The translations under genes and the position numbers were made by a program. Below, piece by piece: positions 1 to 6,218 of a stretch of DNA of 6,500 nt (position 1 is the first letter of the stretch; every line of letters begins with the position of its first letter). The stretch lies in assembly GCA_023441845.1 (NCBI GenBank), contig JAEZNF010000082.1, forward strand, positions 1 through 6,500. Reading direction: 5' to 3'. This stretch comes from Bacillota bacterium. Lineage in GTDB: Bacteria > Bacillota > Clostridia > Acetivibrionales > DSM-2933. A model generated the notes under the pieces. That model was not told where the DNA came from and searched no databases. It saw only the letters and a program-made list of their open reading frames with translations.

Positions 1-1220
1 TTCACCTGCTTGCCTGCTTCCATGGAATGAACCCTTATTCTTTCGTGAAGCTCCTGCCTGTCTCCACCGCGTTTGACCGCTTCCATCATTATGTTTTCAG
101 TAGCCATAAAGGGCAGTTCTTCCATCAAGCGCTTCTCAATAACCTTAGGATATACAACCATACCGCCAGCTATGTTTATATAAATATTCAGTATGGAATC
201 TACCGCCAGGAAGCCTTCCGGAATGCTTATCCTCTTATTGGCAGAGTCGTCCAAAGACCTTTCAAACCACTGCGTAGAAGCCGTAATTGCGGGATTTAAC
301 GCATCAACTATTACATACCTTGCTATGGAAGAAATCCTTTCGGATCTCATTGGATTCCTCTTGTACGCCATAGCCGAAGAACCTATCTGCTTTTCTTCAA
401 AAGGCTCCTCGACCTCCTTCATGCTCTGGAGAAGTCTCATATCATTGCTGAATTTATACGCACTCTGTGCAATTCCGCTTAATACATTCAGTACCCTGCT
501 GTCCAGTTTTCTGGTATAAGTTTGCCCCGAAACTGCAAAAACGTTTTCGTATCCCATTTTATTTGCAATTTTCTTCTCAAGCTGCTTAACCCTGTCATGG
601 TCTCCGTCAAACAAGCTTAAAAAGCTTGCCTGCGTTCCTGTCGTACCTTTAGAACCCAACAGCTTCATCCCTGAAATCACATAATCCAGATCTTCAAGGT
701 CTATCAAAAGGTCCTGAATCCAGAGACAAGCTCTCTTACCTACTGTAACAAGCTGTGCCGGCTGGTAGTGCGTAAACCCGAGTGTCGGAAGATCCTTATA
801 CGTTAATGCAAAGTCCGACAGTTTGTTTATTAAAACCAGGAGCTTGCTTTTAACAAGCTTCAAAGCCTCGGTCATTATAATAACATCGGTATTGTCGCCC
901 ACATAGCATGATGTAGCGCCAAGGTGTATTATACCTTTTGCCGTCGGGCACTGCTCACCGTATGCATGAATGTGAGCCATAACATCGTGCCTGAATTCCT
1001 TTTCCTTCTTTTCGGCCACTTCATAATTTATATCATCCTTAAACCTCTTAAGCTCTTCAATTTGTCCGTCGGTTATATTAAGCCCCAGCTCCTTCTCTGC
1101 TTCTGCCAGAGCAATCCATAATCTTCTCCATGTCTTAAACTTCATATCGGGAGAAAATATCTCCTGCATCTCCTTACTTGCGTATCTTGAATTAAACGGA
1201 CTTTCATAAACGTTATTCAC
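1..1220 (-). CDS. purB: Adenylosuccinate lyase (PurB), C-terminus cut by window edge
   Basis: Cytosolic enzyme of purine synthesis that releases fumarate from SAICAR and from adenylosuccinate. The reverse strand reads open from a GTG at 1220 to the window edge, giving 406 residues; the family usually has about 430-480, so roughly the last 70 are missing. Fumarase/aspartase-superfamily motifs appear in order: RHDVMAH at residues 77-83, [12 protein letters not shown] at 99-110, THYQPAQ at 150-156 (His151 matches the general-acid histidine) and the signature [11 protein letters not shown] at 280-290, with the catalytic serine loop plus Lys287 and Asn289. The signature has Ala285 where many homologues have proline. 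The length and the [14 protein letters not shown] form resemble the longer, human-like PurB branch. The GTG start is chosen because AGGAGG lies 9 nt upstream and the protein begins at the usual N-terminal NxYxSP-like segment. It appears monocistronic at its 5' end. Function is firm; the 3' end is not visible. Confidence 0.96.
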   Translation of the reverse strand, partial: MNNVYESPFNSRYASKEMQEIFSPDMKFKTWRRLWIALAEAEKELGLNITDGQIEELKRFKDDINYEVAEKKEKEFRHDVMAHIHAYGEQCPTAKGIIHLGATSCYVGDNTDVIIMTEALKLVKSKLLVLINKLSDFALTYKDLPTLGFTHYQPAQLVTVGKRACLWIQDLLIDLEDLDYVISGMKLLGSKGTTGTQASFLSLFDGDHDRVKQLEKKIANKMGYENVFAVSGQTYTRKLDSRVLNVLSGIAQSAYKFSNDMRLLQSMKEVEEPFEEKQIGSSAMAYKRNPMRSERISSIARYVIVDALNPAITASTQWFERSLDDSANKRISIPEGFLAVDSILNIYINIAGGMVVYPKVIEKRLMEELPFMATENIMMEAVKRGGDRQELHERIRVHSMEAGKQV

Positions 1221-1229
1221 TCTATCATA

Positions 1230-1235
1230 CCTCCT
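1230..1235 (-). promoter_or_regulatory. Shine-Dalgarno of purB, selects a GTG start
   Basis: AGGAGG on the minus strand lies 9 nt before GTG at 1220-1218. An ATG at 1228-1226 is only 1 nt from the SD and is followed by ATA GAG TGA, so it would encode three residues. Its TGA overlaps the purB GTG (GTGA). The GTG is therefore the real start. Confidence 0.8.
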
Positions 1236-1254
1236 AATATTTTGGACAAGGATT

Positions 1255-1283
1255 ATTATACAACTTTTGCATTTTTAAATCCA
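1255..1283 (-). promoter_or_regulatory. Candidate SigA promoter of purB
   Basis: A perfect TATAAT -10 sits on the minus strand at 1260-1255. The -35 at 1283-1278 (TGGATT, 17-nt spacer) is weak. Transcription would begin near 1248, giving a leader of about 28 nt that contains only the Shine-Dalgarno. No purine riboswitch or PurR box is visible in the leader. Confidence 0.45.
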
Positions 1284-1378
1284 TATTTAAATCTACAACC
1301 TCAAAACTTTTTTACAAAGTACAAGCAAATTATCCTTGATAAAATACGTTCCCTTTTACTAAAAGTTTCACAATTATT

Positions 1379-1419
1379 TTTAACGCACGAAAGAATTTTC
1401 ATAAGTGTTACGCGTTAAA
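1379..1419. repeat. Inverted repeat upstream of purB
   Basis: The 8-nt arms TTTAACGC (1379-1386) and GCGTTAAA (1412-1419) are perfectly complementary and separated by 25 nt. It lies about 120 bp upstream of the purB -10. It has no flanking T-run, so it is not an intrinsic terminator. It could be an operator or a chance repeat in AT-rich DNA. The rest of 1284-1540 shows no gene. Confidence 0.35.
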
Positions 1420-1436
1420 TAGATCAAGGTATATGA

Positions 1437-1482
1437 TTTCGCAAAAAAAAGAATTGGAGATGTAAAATGTTTTTTAGCGAAA
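1437..1482. repeat. AT-rich inverted repeat with A-run and T-run
   Basis: Arms TTTCGC (1437-1442) and GCGAAA (1477-1482) are extended inward by an A8 run and a T6 run with one bulged A, so about 12 bp can pair. It lies just beyond the aminotransferase terminator. An SD-like GGAGA and an ATG fall in the plus-strand loop, but the reading frame that follows is not credible as a gene. Confidence 0.35.
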
Positions 1483-1540
1483 CATATAGAAAAAATTTTT
1501 TAATGCCTTTCACCAAATTTCCATTCGGGAAATGGCGGCA

Positions 1541-1568
1541 AAAAAATTGCGAGATAAAATTATCTCGC
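1541..1568 (-). terminator. Rho-independent terminator of the aminotransferase gene
   Basis: On the minus strand an 8-bp stem, GCGAGATA/TATCTCGC (1568-1549), with a 4-nt loop is followed by AATTTTTTT. This is a classical intrinsic terminator, about 75 nt past the aminotransferase stop codon. On the plus strand the stem is not followed by a T-run, so it acts in one direction. It separates the aminotransferase unit from purB. Confidence 0.8.
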
Positions 1569-1642
1569 CAGATATTTATGAATATGAGATTGATATTACG
1601 AATCCTTCGGATATTTTTTCCGTCGGATACAGAACAATTATA

Positions 1643-2830
1643 TTATGTGTTAAGGAATTTTTCAATTCTATTTAATCCTTCTGTAATATTTTTTAATGAA
1701 GTTGCATATGAAAGTCTGACGTGAATGTCGGTAGCAAAACCGGATCCAGGCACAAGAGCAACGTTTGCCTTTTCCAATAAAAGATTTGCAAAATCGTCGG
1801 ACCCGTTAATTTTTGTACCATGCAGTTCCTTGCCTATTATCTTTGATATGTTCATCATTACGTAAAAAGCTCCGTTTGGCTTTATACAGGACAAACCCGG
1901 GATAGAATTTATTTTTTCAACCATGTAATCTCTTCTCTTGATAAATTCGGCTACCATTACTTCAACTTCATCCTGTGGCCCGTCTATTGCCGCTTGTGCT
2001 GCTTTTTGAGCTATTGAGTTGGGGTTTGATGTAGCGTGGCTTTGCACGTTGCCCATGATTTCGGCTATTTTTGCATTGGATGCAGTATAACCTATTCTCC
2101 ATCCTGTCATGGCATATGTTTTTGCAACGCCGTTTACAACTATTGTCAAATCCTTAATTTTTTCATTGAAAGAAGCAATACTTACATGCTTAAATCCGTC
2201 ATATATTAGATTTTCATATATTTCATCGGATATTATATAAATGCCTTTTTGTACAGCAAGCTCAGCCACTTCCATAAGCAGTTCTTTTGAATAAATCATA
2301 CCTGTAGGATTGCTGGGGCTGTTTATTACTATAGCTCTGGTTTTATTTGTAACAGCATTTTCAATCTGCTTTATGGTAAATTTAAAACCGTCTTCTTCAG
2401 TGGTATTTATAACAACAGGCACACCGTCAGCCAATTTAACCATTTCAGGATAGCTAACCCAGAAAGGCGCCGGTATTATAACTTCATCGCCCGGATTACA
2501 TATGGCCTGGAATGCATTTACCAGTGAATGCTTGGCTCCATTGCTTATAACAATATTAGCAGGAGCATACTCAAGTCCATTATCCCTTTTTAACTTTCTT
2601 ACGATGGCCTGCTTTAATTCCAGAGTACCTGATGCAGGAGTATACTTTGTAAAGCCATCGTTTATTGCCTTTATTGCCGCTTCTTTTATATGTGCAGGTG
2701 TATCAAAATCAGGCTCACCCGCACCAAAACCAATTACGTCAATACCATCGGCTTTCATTTTCTTTGCTTTTGCATCTATGGCAAGCGTCGATGACGGACT
2801 AATGGATAAAGCCTTTTTTGATAATTCCAT
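1643..2830 (-). CDS. aspC: Class I PLP-dependent aspartate aminotransferase
   Basis: Cytosolic, PLP-dependent transfer of an amino group, most likely aspartate + 2-oxoglutarate to oxaloacetate + glutamate. The product has 395 residues, the normal size for the class I gamma (Ib) group. Visible residues: the GAGEPDFDTP substrate segment at 36-45, Trp124 in PFWVSY (stacks on the PLP ring), Asn174 in SNPTG, Asp202 and Tyr205 in SDEIYE, the Schiff-base lysine Lys237 in AKTYAMTGWRIGY, Arg245 (phosphate) and Arg372 in VRLSY, which binds the substrate carboxylate. All key residues are present. The ATG at 2830 is 8 nt from a run of six Gs serving as Shine-Dalgarno. A promoter lies just upstream and an intrinsic terminator downstream, so it is probably a single-gene transcript. 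Some Ib enzymes also use prephenate or other amino acids, which sequence reading cannot settle; the gene symbol is a family-level label. Confidence 0.93.
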   Translation of the reverse strand: MELSKKALSISPSSTLAIDAKAKKMKADGIDVIGFGAGEPDFDTPAHIKEAAIKAINDGFTKYTPASGTLELKQAIVRKLKRDNGLEYAPANIVISNGAKHSLVNAFQAICNPGDEVIIPAPFWVSYPEMVKLADGVPVVINTTEEDGFKFTIKQIENAVTNKTRAIVINSPSNPTGMIYSKELLMEVAELAVQKGIYIISDEIYENLIYDGFKHVSIASFNEKIKDLTIVVNGVAKTYAMTGWRIGYTASNAKIAEIMGNVQSHATSNPNSIAQKAAQAAIDGPQDEVEVMVAEFIKRRDYMVEKINSIPGLSCIKPNGAFYVMMNISKIIGKELHGTKINGSDDFANLLLEKANVALVPGSGFATDIHVRLSYATSLKNITEGLNRIEKFLNT

Positions 2831-2838
2831 AATATTTT

Positions 2839-2844
2839 CCCCCC
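2839..2844 (-). promoter_or_regulatory. Unusual all-G Shine-Dalgarno of the aminotransferase
   Basis: Six consecutive Gs on the minus strand lie 8 nt before the ATG at 2830. They can pair with the CCUCC anti-SD using one G-U pair. No better SD is present, so this fixes the start. A homopolymer of this length is also a place where sequencing or replication slippage could change its length. Confidence 0.6.
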
Positions 2845-2868
2845 ATTGTAAAAATATATATTACTTAA

Positions 2869-2897
2869 ATAATAATATATATCATTCTAAATTGCAA
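2869..2897 (-). promoter_or_regulatory. SigA-like promoter of the aminotransferase
   Basis: On the minus strand TTGCAA (2897-2892, 4/6 to consensus) is separated by exactly 17 nt from TATTAT (2874-2869, 5/6). Transcription would start near 2862, giving a leader of about 32 nt ending in the G-rich Shine-Dalgarno. No attenuator or T-box fits in so short a leader. Confidence 0.55.
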
Positions 2898-3051
2898 GTT
2901 CTATTTCAAAATTATTCATAATATTTTTCGGTATTACTCTTAATTCTTCTATCGATCAGCCTTATCACACAATTACACCGCATCAATACGGCTTTGTCTG
3001 CCGATTATAGCAATCCATGTCAGTCCACAAATAAAATGCACTTAATCTTTT
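2898..3051. other. Intergenic DNA with no recognised content
   Basis: AT-rich sequence between the aminotransferase promoter and the start of the putative structured-RNA unit. There is no credible reading frame on either strand. Only a weak 4-bp CGGC/GCCG hairpin near 2992-3006 was noticed, without a T-run. Confidence 0.5.
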
Positions 3052-3081
3052 TTTACAATTAACGCAAGTTCAACTTCTAAT
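3052..3081 (+). promoter_or_regulatory. Candidate plus-strand promoter for the structured RNA
   Basis: TTTACA (3052-3057, 5/6) and TCTAAT (3076-3081, 5/6) are separated by 18 nt. Initiation would be near 3088, about 70 nt before the closing helix of the RNA. A nearer alternative is TTGACC at 3130-3135, but its -10 partner (TAATAC at 3152-3157, 16-nt spacer) is poor. AT-rich DNA gives such matches easily, so this is tentative. Confidence 0.35.
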
Positions 3082-3157
3082 TCATTCAAAAATTAATTTA
3101 TCCGTTTCCATAATATTCCTTGATTAATTTTGACCTTGCGGGACACAATAATAATAC

Positions 3158-3632
3158 AAGGGTTCGTGATGGTTGAGCCAAGAGTATTATAAGGTCTATC
3201 TGGGCATTAAAGGCTTTATAATATTCGGTCAAAGGTTAATATCAGGTCATGTCGGTTTTTTACGCCAGAGGCTTGTTATTAGCCGGAGAGCAGAGCCTTA
3301 TGATGTTCTCTAAATGGCTGTACTGCAGTAAAGCAATTATTGCAATATGGTCAAAGAGGATATATAAGGTTCGAGCTAAGATTATTAAGGGTGCCGCAGG
3401 TATTATTTTTACTTGTCTTATGCCTACCGTGTTTTATTGGTAGTCCCTGGGCCAGTTTTCTAATACTGGATATCTTTTGCAGTCGAAAGATTGCAGCAGG
3501 TTTCTAAGGTATTCTTGATAGTCGAGCAAAGGCTGGTGTAGGTCTCGTAATGCTTTAAAGCAGTCGAAAGATTGTATTAGGGTATGTAGAAATCTACATT
3601 AACTGTAGCAAAGATCATCACGGGCTCTTTTT
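3158..3632 (+). ncRNA. Large ornate structured noncoding RNA, unidentified
   Basis: About 470 nt fold as one RNA on the plus strand, found by hand pairing. P1: 3158-3174 with 3613-3629, 17 continuous pairs (5 G-U), joining the two ends. P2: 3182-3197 with 3211-3226, 16 continuous pairs (3 G-U), 13-nt loop. Then hairpins 3270-3284 and 3285-3311 (8 bp), 3317-3334 with a UGCA loop, a 9-bp helix 3355-3363/3470-3478 enclosing hairpins 3396-3416 (7 bp), 3424-3443 and 3452-3469, GAAA-capped hairpins 3479-3494 and 3560-3575, 3519-3535, and 3584-3599. A possible long-range helix is 3240-3246/3514-3520. G-U pairs would be A-C mismatches in the complement, so the plus strand is the RNA. The octamer GGTCAAAG occurs at 3227 and 3349. 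The 3' arm of P1 runs into a T-rich tract. Function unknown; I do not recognise RNase P, tmRNA, 6S or a group II intron. Exact ends are uncertain. Confidence 0.72.
3479..3575 (+). repeat. Twin GAAA-tetraloop hairpins (15-nt exact direct repeat)
   Basis: GCAGTCGAAAGATTG occurs exactly at 3479-3493 and 3560-3574. Each copy folds as GCAGUC-GAAA-GAUUG(C/U), a 6-bp stem with one or two G-U pairs capped by a GNRA loop. A related stem (AGUC/GGCU, loop GAGCAAA) lies midway at 3520-3534. The AGTC tetramer recurs at 3442, 3481, 3520 and 3562, spaced 39, 39 and 42 nt, suggesting an internally duplicated RNA module of about 40 nt. Confidence 0.65.
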
Positions 3633-3641
3633 ATATTTTTT
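3613..3641 (+). terminator. Probable 3' end of the structured RNA
   Basis: The 3' arm of the closing helix (3613-3629) is followed by a T-rich tract, TTTTTATATTTTTT, at 3628-3641. No local GC hairpin precedes it, so termination would depend on the long-range helix or on another mechanism. The tract overlaps the last bases of the convergent dipeptidase gene, whose stop codon is at 3642-3640. Confidence 0.4.
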
Positions 3642-4575
3642 ATAAAACTTCCTGAATAACTCTTAAGAAATTGGTTCCCGCTAATTTCTTTATTAAGTCC
3701 TCAGAGTAATTCAGCTTTAAAAGTTCATCAAATATCTTTGCTATATCCTGAATTCCTAAGATACCTTCAGGCAGGCATTCAACACCGTCAAAGTCGGCCC
3801 CAAAGCCAATATTTTCATAGCCTGCCAGCGACACCATATGTTCTATATGCCTTATTATATCATTTATTCCCGCCTTGCCCGAATTGCTAAGGAATGCCGG
3901 GTAAAAATTAATCCCTATAACCCCCCCGTTTTGGCGTACAGCCCTTATCTGGTCGTCTGTAAGGTTTCTCACGTGCCCGCAGACCGATTTCGCATTTGAA
4001 TGCGACACAATTACCGGAGATTTTGAATACTCCATAACATCCCAAAAACCTTTTTCCGACAGATGCGATAAATCTATGAGCATTCCGGCCGAGTTCATTT
4101 CTTCAATTACTTTCTTACCGAAAGGAGTCAGTCCTCCGCCTGATGAACCGTCCAAAACACCGTCGGCAATTTCGTTCCTGTAATTCCATGTGAGACAAAC
4201 ACTCCTGACTCCAAGTTTATAAAACATCCTTAATGCTGAAAGGTCACCCTGTAGCGCATCTCCGCCCTCAACAGAAAGCACCGCAGCTATTTTTTTCGAA
4301 TTTACCGCTTCTTTTATTTCATTGTAATTACAACATAACATTATATCATCACTACATTTATTTATTTCGGTATAAAACCTGTCTATTATCTGGACCGCCC
4401 TTTTCATCGCATATGCCTGGCAGTACTCAGGAGAAATAAACGCGGCAAAGAACTGTACGTGTTTTCCTGTCTTACAGGCCCTTTCAACATCTATGTGGCA
4501 GCTGTTTTTGAATAAATTTTCATCGGTCTCCATTAATTTTGTTATTGTATCGCAGTGAGCGTCAACAGTAATCAT
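3640..4575 (-). CDS. Membrane dipeptidase-like metallopeptidase (M19)
   Basis: Zinc-dependent dipeptidase of the renal dipeptidase family, cleaving dipeptides, often with broad specificity including D-residues. The product has 311 residues, typical of bacterial members, and has no signal peptide or membrane segment, so it is probably cytosolic despite the family name. Metal and catalytic residues are all visible: His7 and Asp9 in DAHCD, the bridging Glu103 in SVEGG, His171 in DLSH, His192 in VSHSN, Arg203, and Asp261 in GADFDG. The LTWNYRN segment at 128-134 occupies the place of the substrate-binding histidine of the mammalian enzyme. The ATG at 4575 is preceded by GGGAGG with a 6-nt spacer. 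It is transcribed toward the structured RNA, and the two 3' ends meet. I see no intrinsic terminator for this gene. The biological substrate is not known; its place downstream of germination genes is suggestive at most. Confidence 0.93.
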   Translation of the reverse strand: MITVDAHCDTITKLMETDENLFKNSCHIDVERACKTGKHVQFFAAFISPEYCQAYAMKRAVQIIDRFYTEINKCSDDIMLCCNYNEIKEAVNSKKIAAVLSVEGGDALQGDLSALRMFYKLGVRSVCLTWNYRNEIADGVLDGSSGGGLTPFGKKVIEEMNSAGMLIDLSHLSEKGFWDVMEYSKSPVIVSHSNAKSVCGHVRNLTDDQIRAVRQNGGVIGINFYPAFLSNSGKAGINDIIRHIEHMVSLAGYENIGFGADFDGVECLPEGILGIQDIAKIFDELLKLNYSEDLIKKLAGTNFLRVIQEVL

Positions 4576-4742
4576 AAGCTTCCTCCCTAAGATGAATTTT
4601 ATATGTACTTTAGCTTACTGGCATCGGATAAAAAATATTCCCCTAAGTTTATCTATCATCTTTAATGCTCCTGATCTCAACATCCTGTTTTTCTACATAT
4701 AATTTTCTTCCATGTAACCTTTACTTCAAATTTAGTGTTACC

Positions 4743-4751
4743 ATTATATCA
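4743..4751 (-). promoter_or_regulatory. Candidate extended -10 promoter of the dipeptidase
   Basis: TGATATAAT on the minus strand (4751-4743) matches a perfect -10 with the TGn extension; no good -35 lies 16-18 nt upstream. Initiation near 4736 would give an unusually long leader of about 160 nt. I found no riboswitch or strong hairpin in it, only short imperfect pairings, so a nearer unrecognised promoter is also possible. Confidence 0.4.
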
Positions 4752-4792
4752 TTCTTCCAACTATTTAGAAATATTATCCTGCAAGATTTTTT

Positions 4793-4817
4793 AAGGAGTA
4801 ATTTATTTTAACTCCTC
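4793..4817. repeat. Hairpin downstream of gerB
   Basis: AAGGAGT (4793-4799) can pair with ACTCCTC (4811-4817) over 6 to 7 bp, with an 11-nt AT-only loop. On the minus strand it follows gerB by about 95 nt, but A-residues rather than a T-run come after it. It is a poor intrinsic terminator; it may stabilise a 3' end or be incidental. The remainder of 4576-4910 has no gene. Confidence 0.35.
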
Positions 4818-4910
4818 ATATAGTATTTACAGAATTAACCTGATACCTGCCATATTATTGCTATCGGCTATTATTCAAAATACTTGAAAAGAAATAAAGG
4901 GTAGGGATTT

Positions 4911-5996
4911 CTAAGCAATTGACTCTTTTCTCTTTTTGACCTCCAGTATCACCCAAACAATCAAAGGAATTATGACCTGGAACGGGAAAGCATAGTAGGC
5001 ATAAACTTTATGGACCCAGTAATTCATCTCCATAGTATTTTTATAGACAGTATCGGCAAATAAAGTCATTAAAAGTCCCGTCTGAATAACTATTGATCTG
5101 TAGTCATTAAGGTTAAATACTTTACTTATCCCCTTGCTGGCTACTAACAAACATACGGTACTTTTTACAAATGCACAAACAGCAAACACAAAAGAAACAG
5201 ATATCTCAATCCTTTGCAAAAATTCTCCGACCGCAATACGGCTTACAGCTACATGTGAAGGAAAGTATGATTTTCCCAGCAGCTCACCCAGAATAACAAT
5301 ATTTCTTATTGACAGTAACACTATAACAGCTCCGGCAAAAAATACACTTGTAAAGTATACTTTGCGGGGAGACTTTTTGGTCTTCAATGTAAATAAAATG
5401 CCTATAAAAAGTATGCTTTCGGCAAACGGAAATGAAAATGCAGCAAATCCGCCTTTTATCACAGGAGCAAAGCCCTCCGCAAGAACAGGCTTTAAATTGT
5501 TGAATCTAAATTGCGGTATTGCCAAAATATTTACTGCCACCAATATAAATATTAAAATCGGAAATAAGTATGCACTTGTTCTCCCCAGTACTTCAACCCC
5601 CGATCTTGCCGCAAATATACCGACCGCCCCTAAAAACAGCATTGGAACAAGCATTGGTGTTTCAGGCAAGGTTATGGTATTGATAAATTCTCCGAAATTG
5701 CGGATTACCAATGCACCCAGGTGAAATGCATACCATATGTACAAAAATGCAAATACCTTACCAAAAAACTTTCCAAAAGCAATGCTTAAAATATCAAACA
5801 AGTCCCTGCCCGGAAAAAGCGATAAAATTCTTGAATATACGAATATCATGGGAATTACCATAATTATACCGATACTCACCGCTATCCATGCAGCATTTTT
5901 AGCTTCAACCCCTACACCCAATATGAGCGTACTTCCCATAATAAAAATTGTTAATATGCATATTCCTTCTTTATCGGTAATTTGCTCCTTGCGCAT
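4911..5996 (-). CDS. Spore germinant receptor B subunit (GerAB family permease)
   Basis: Integral membrane subunit of a nutrient germinant receptor, related to APC-type amino acid transporters and placed in the spore inner membrane. The B subunit is generally held to bind the germinant. From ATG at 5996 the product is 361 residues, the usual length, with about ten hydrophobic segments (approximate starts 10, 34, 78, 112, 143, 187, 215, 270, 303, 330). The N-terminus MRKEQITDKEG is typical of the family. An in-frame ATG at 6140 is rejected because it would read through the upstream small gene and add a non-family extension. The start has a GGAAGG SD overlapping the stop codon of the upstream gene, which ends 8 nt earlier, indicating translational coupling. 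It is last in the operon, and no clear intrinsic terminator follows. The germinant cannot be told from sequence. Confidence 0.92.
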   Translation of the reverse strand: MRKEQITDKEGICILTIFIMGSTLILGVGVEAKNAAWIAVSIGIIMVIPMIFVYSRILSLFPGRDLFDILSIAFGKFFGKVFAFLYIWYAFHLGALVIRNFGEFINTITLPETPMLVPMLFLGAVGIFAARSGVEVLGRTSAYLFPILIFILVAVNILAIPQFRFNNLKPVLAEGFAPVIKGGFAAFSFPFAESILFIGILFTLKTKKSPRKVYFTSVFFAGAVIVLLSIRNIVILGELLGKSYFPSHVAVSRIAVGEFLQRIEISVSFVFAVCAFVKSTVCLLVASKGISKVFNLNDYRSIVIQTGLLMTLFADTVYKNTMEMNYWVHKVYAYYAFPFQVIIPLIVWVILEVKKRKESIA

Positions 5997-6004
5997 TAAA
6001 TACC

Positions 6005-6214
6005 CTACCTTCCGAATAATGATGTTATTGCATCCCTTATAGGGGATGCAGGGCTGGGGATATTTATATTCAGGCTTATAAGAACTGCAATTATAAATGA
6101 TAAAGCCCACAATGCAGTATTCACCCATAAATCCAGCCAAAGTTGCTGTTTGTATAACGGTACGAACTCAAAAACCGCAAATAACAAGTAGCAGGTTACA
6201 ACTAACACTACCAT
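6005..6214 (-). CDS. Small two-TM protein of the ger operon (D-subunit-like)
   Basis: A 69-residue protein with two hydrophobic segments, about residues 2-20 and 30-50, joined by a short polar turn (YKQQLWLD), and a short tail with a basic end. ATG at 6214 has AGGAG 10 nt upstream within the end of gerC; the gap to gerC is 4 nt and to gerB 8 nt, so it is almost certainly co-translated with them. Some ger operons carry a small two-membrane-segment gene called a D subunit, reported to modulate receptor activity; this protein matches by size, topology and position. Sequence conservation in that group is weak, so the assignment rests on context. It is a real gene rather than a shadow frame, judged by its own SD and tight packing. 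Confidence 0.8.
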   Translation of the reverse strand: MVVLVVTCYLLFAVFEFVPLYKQQLWLDLWVNTALWALSFIIAVLISLNINIPSPASPIRDAITSLFGR

Positions 6215-6218
6215 AATC

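Noticed and set aside
1467..1724. Plus-strand reading frame of 85 codons with a GGAGA before its ATG
   Set aside because: It runs through the aminotransferase terminator and into the antisense of the gene's 3' end, has a low-complexity AT-driven composition and resembles no family.
3249..3443. Plus-strand reading frame of 64 codons inside the structured RNA
   Set aside because: The only SD-like AGG is too close to the ATG, the frame cuts across several helices, and the structure explains the sequence better.
3442..3580. CRISPR-like spaced repeat
   Set aside because: Only two exact 15-nt copies, with a diverged third. The copies are hairpins of one RNA with related sequence between them, not identical repeats with unrelated spacers.
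3584..3599. GTAGAAATCTAC resembles part of type V CRISPR repeats
   Set aside because: It is a single copy without the full repeat or any cas gene; it is better explained as one hairpin of the structured RNA.
3158..3632. Group II intron, RNase P RNA or tmRNA
   Set aside because: No domain V-like hairpin with a catalytic AGC triad, none of the conserved RNase P core sequences I know, and no tRNA-like ends or tag-coding region were seen.
4793..4817. Hairpin after gerB as an intrinsic terminator
   Set aside because: It lacks a T-run after the stem on either strand, so it is listed only as a hairpin.
5134..5724. Long plus-strand frame opposite gerB, and similar frames opposite the aminotransferase, dipeptidase and purB
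   Set aside because: They are antisense shadows of clearly conserved genes, without Shine-Dalgarno sequences or family features.
5997..6140. Upstream ATG extending gerB by 48 codons
   Set aside because: It would overlap most of the small two-TM gene, and the extension is unlike GerB N-termini, whereas ATG at 5996 gives the standard start.
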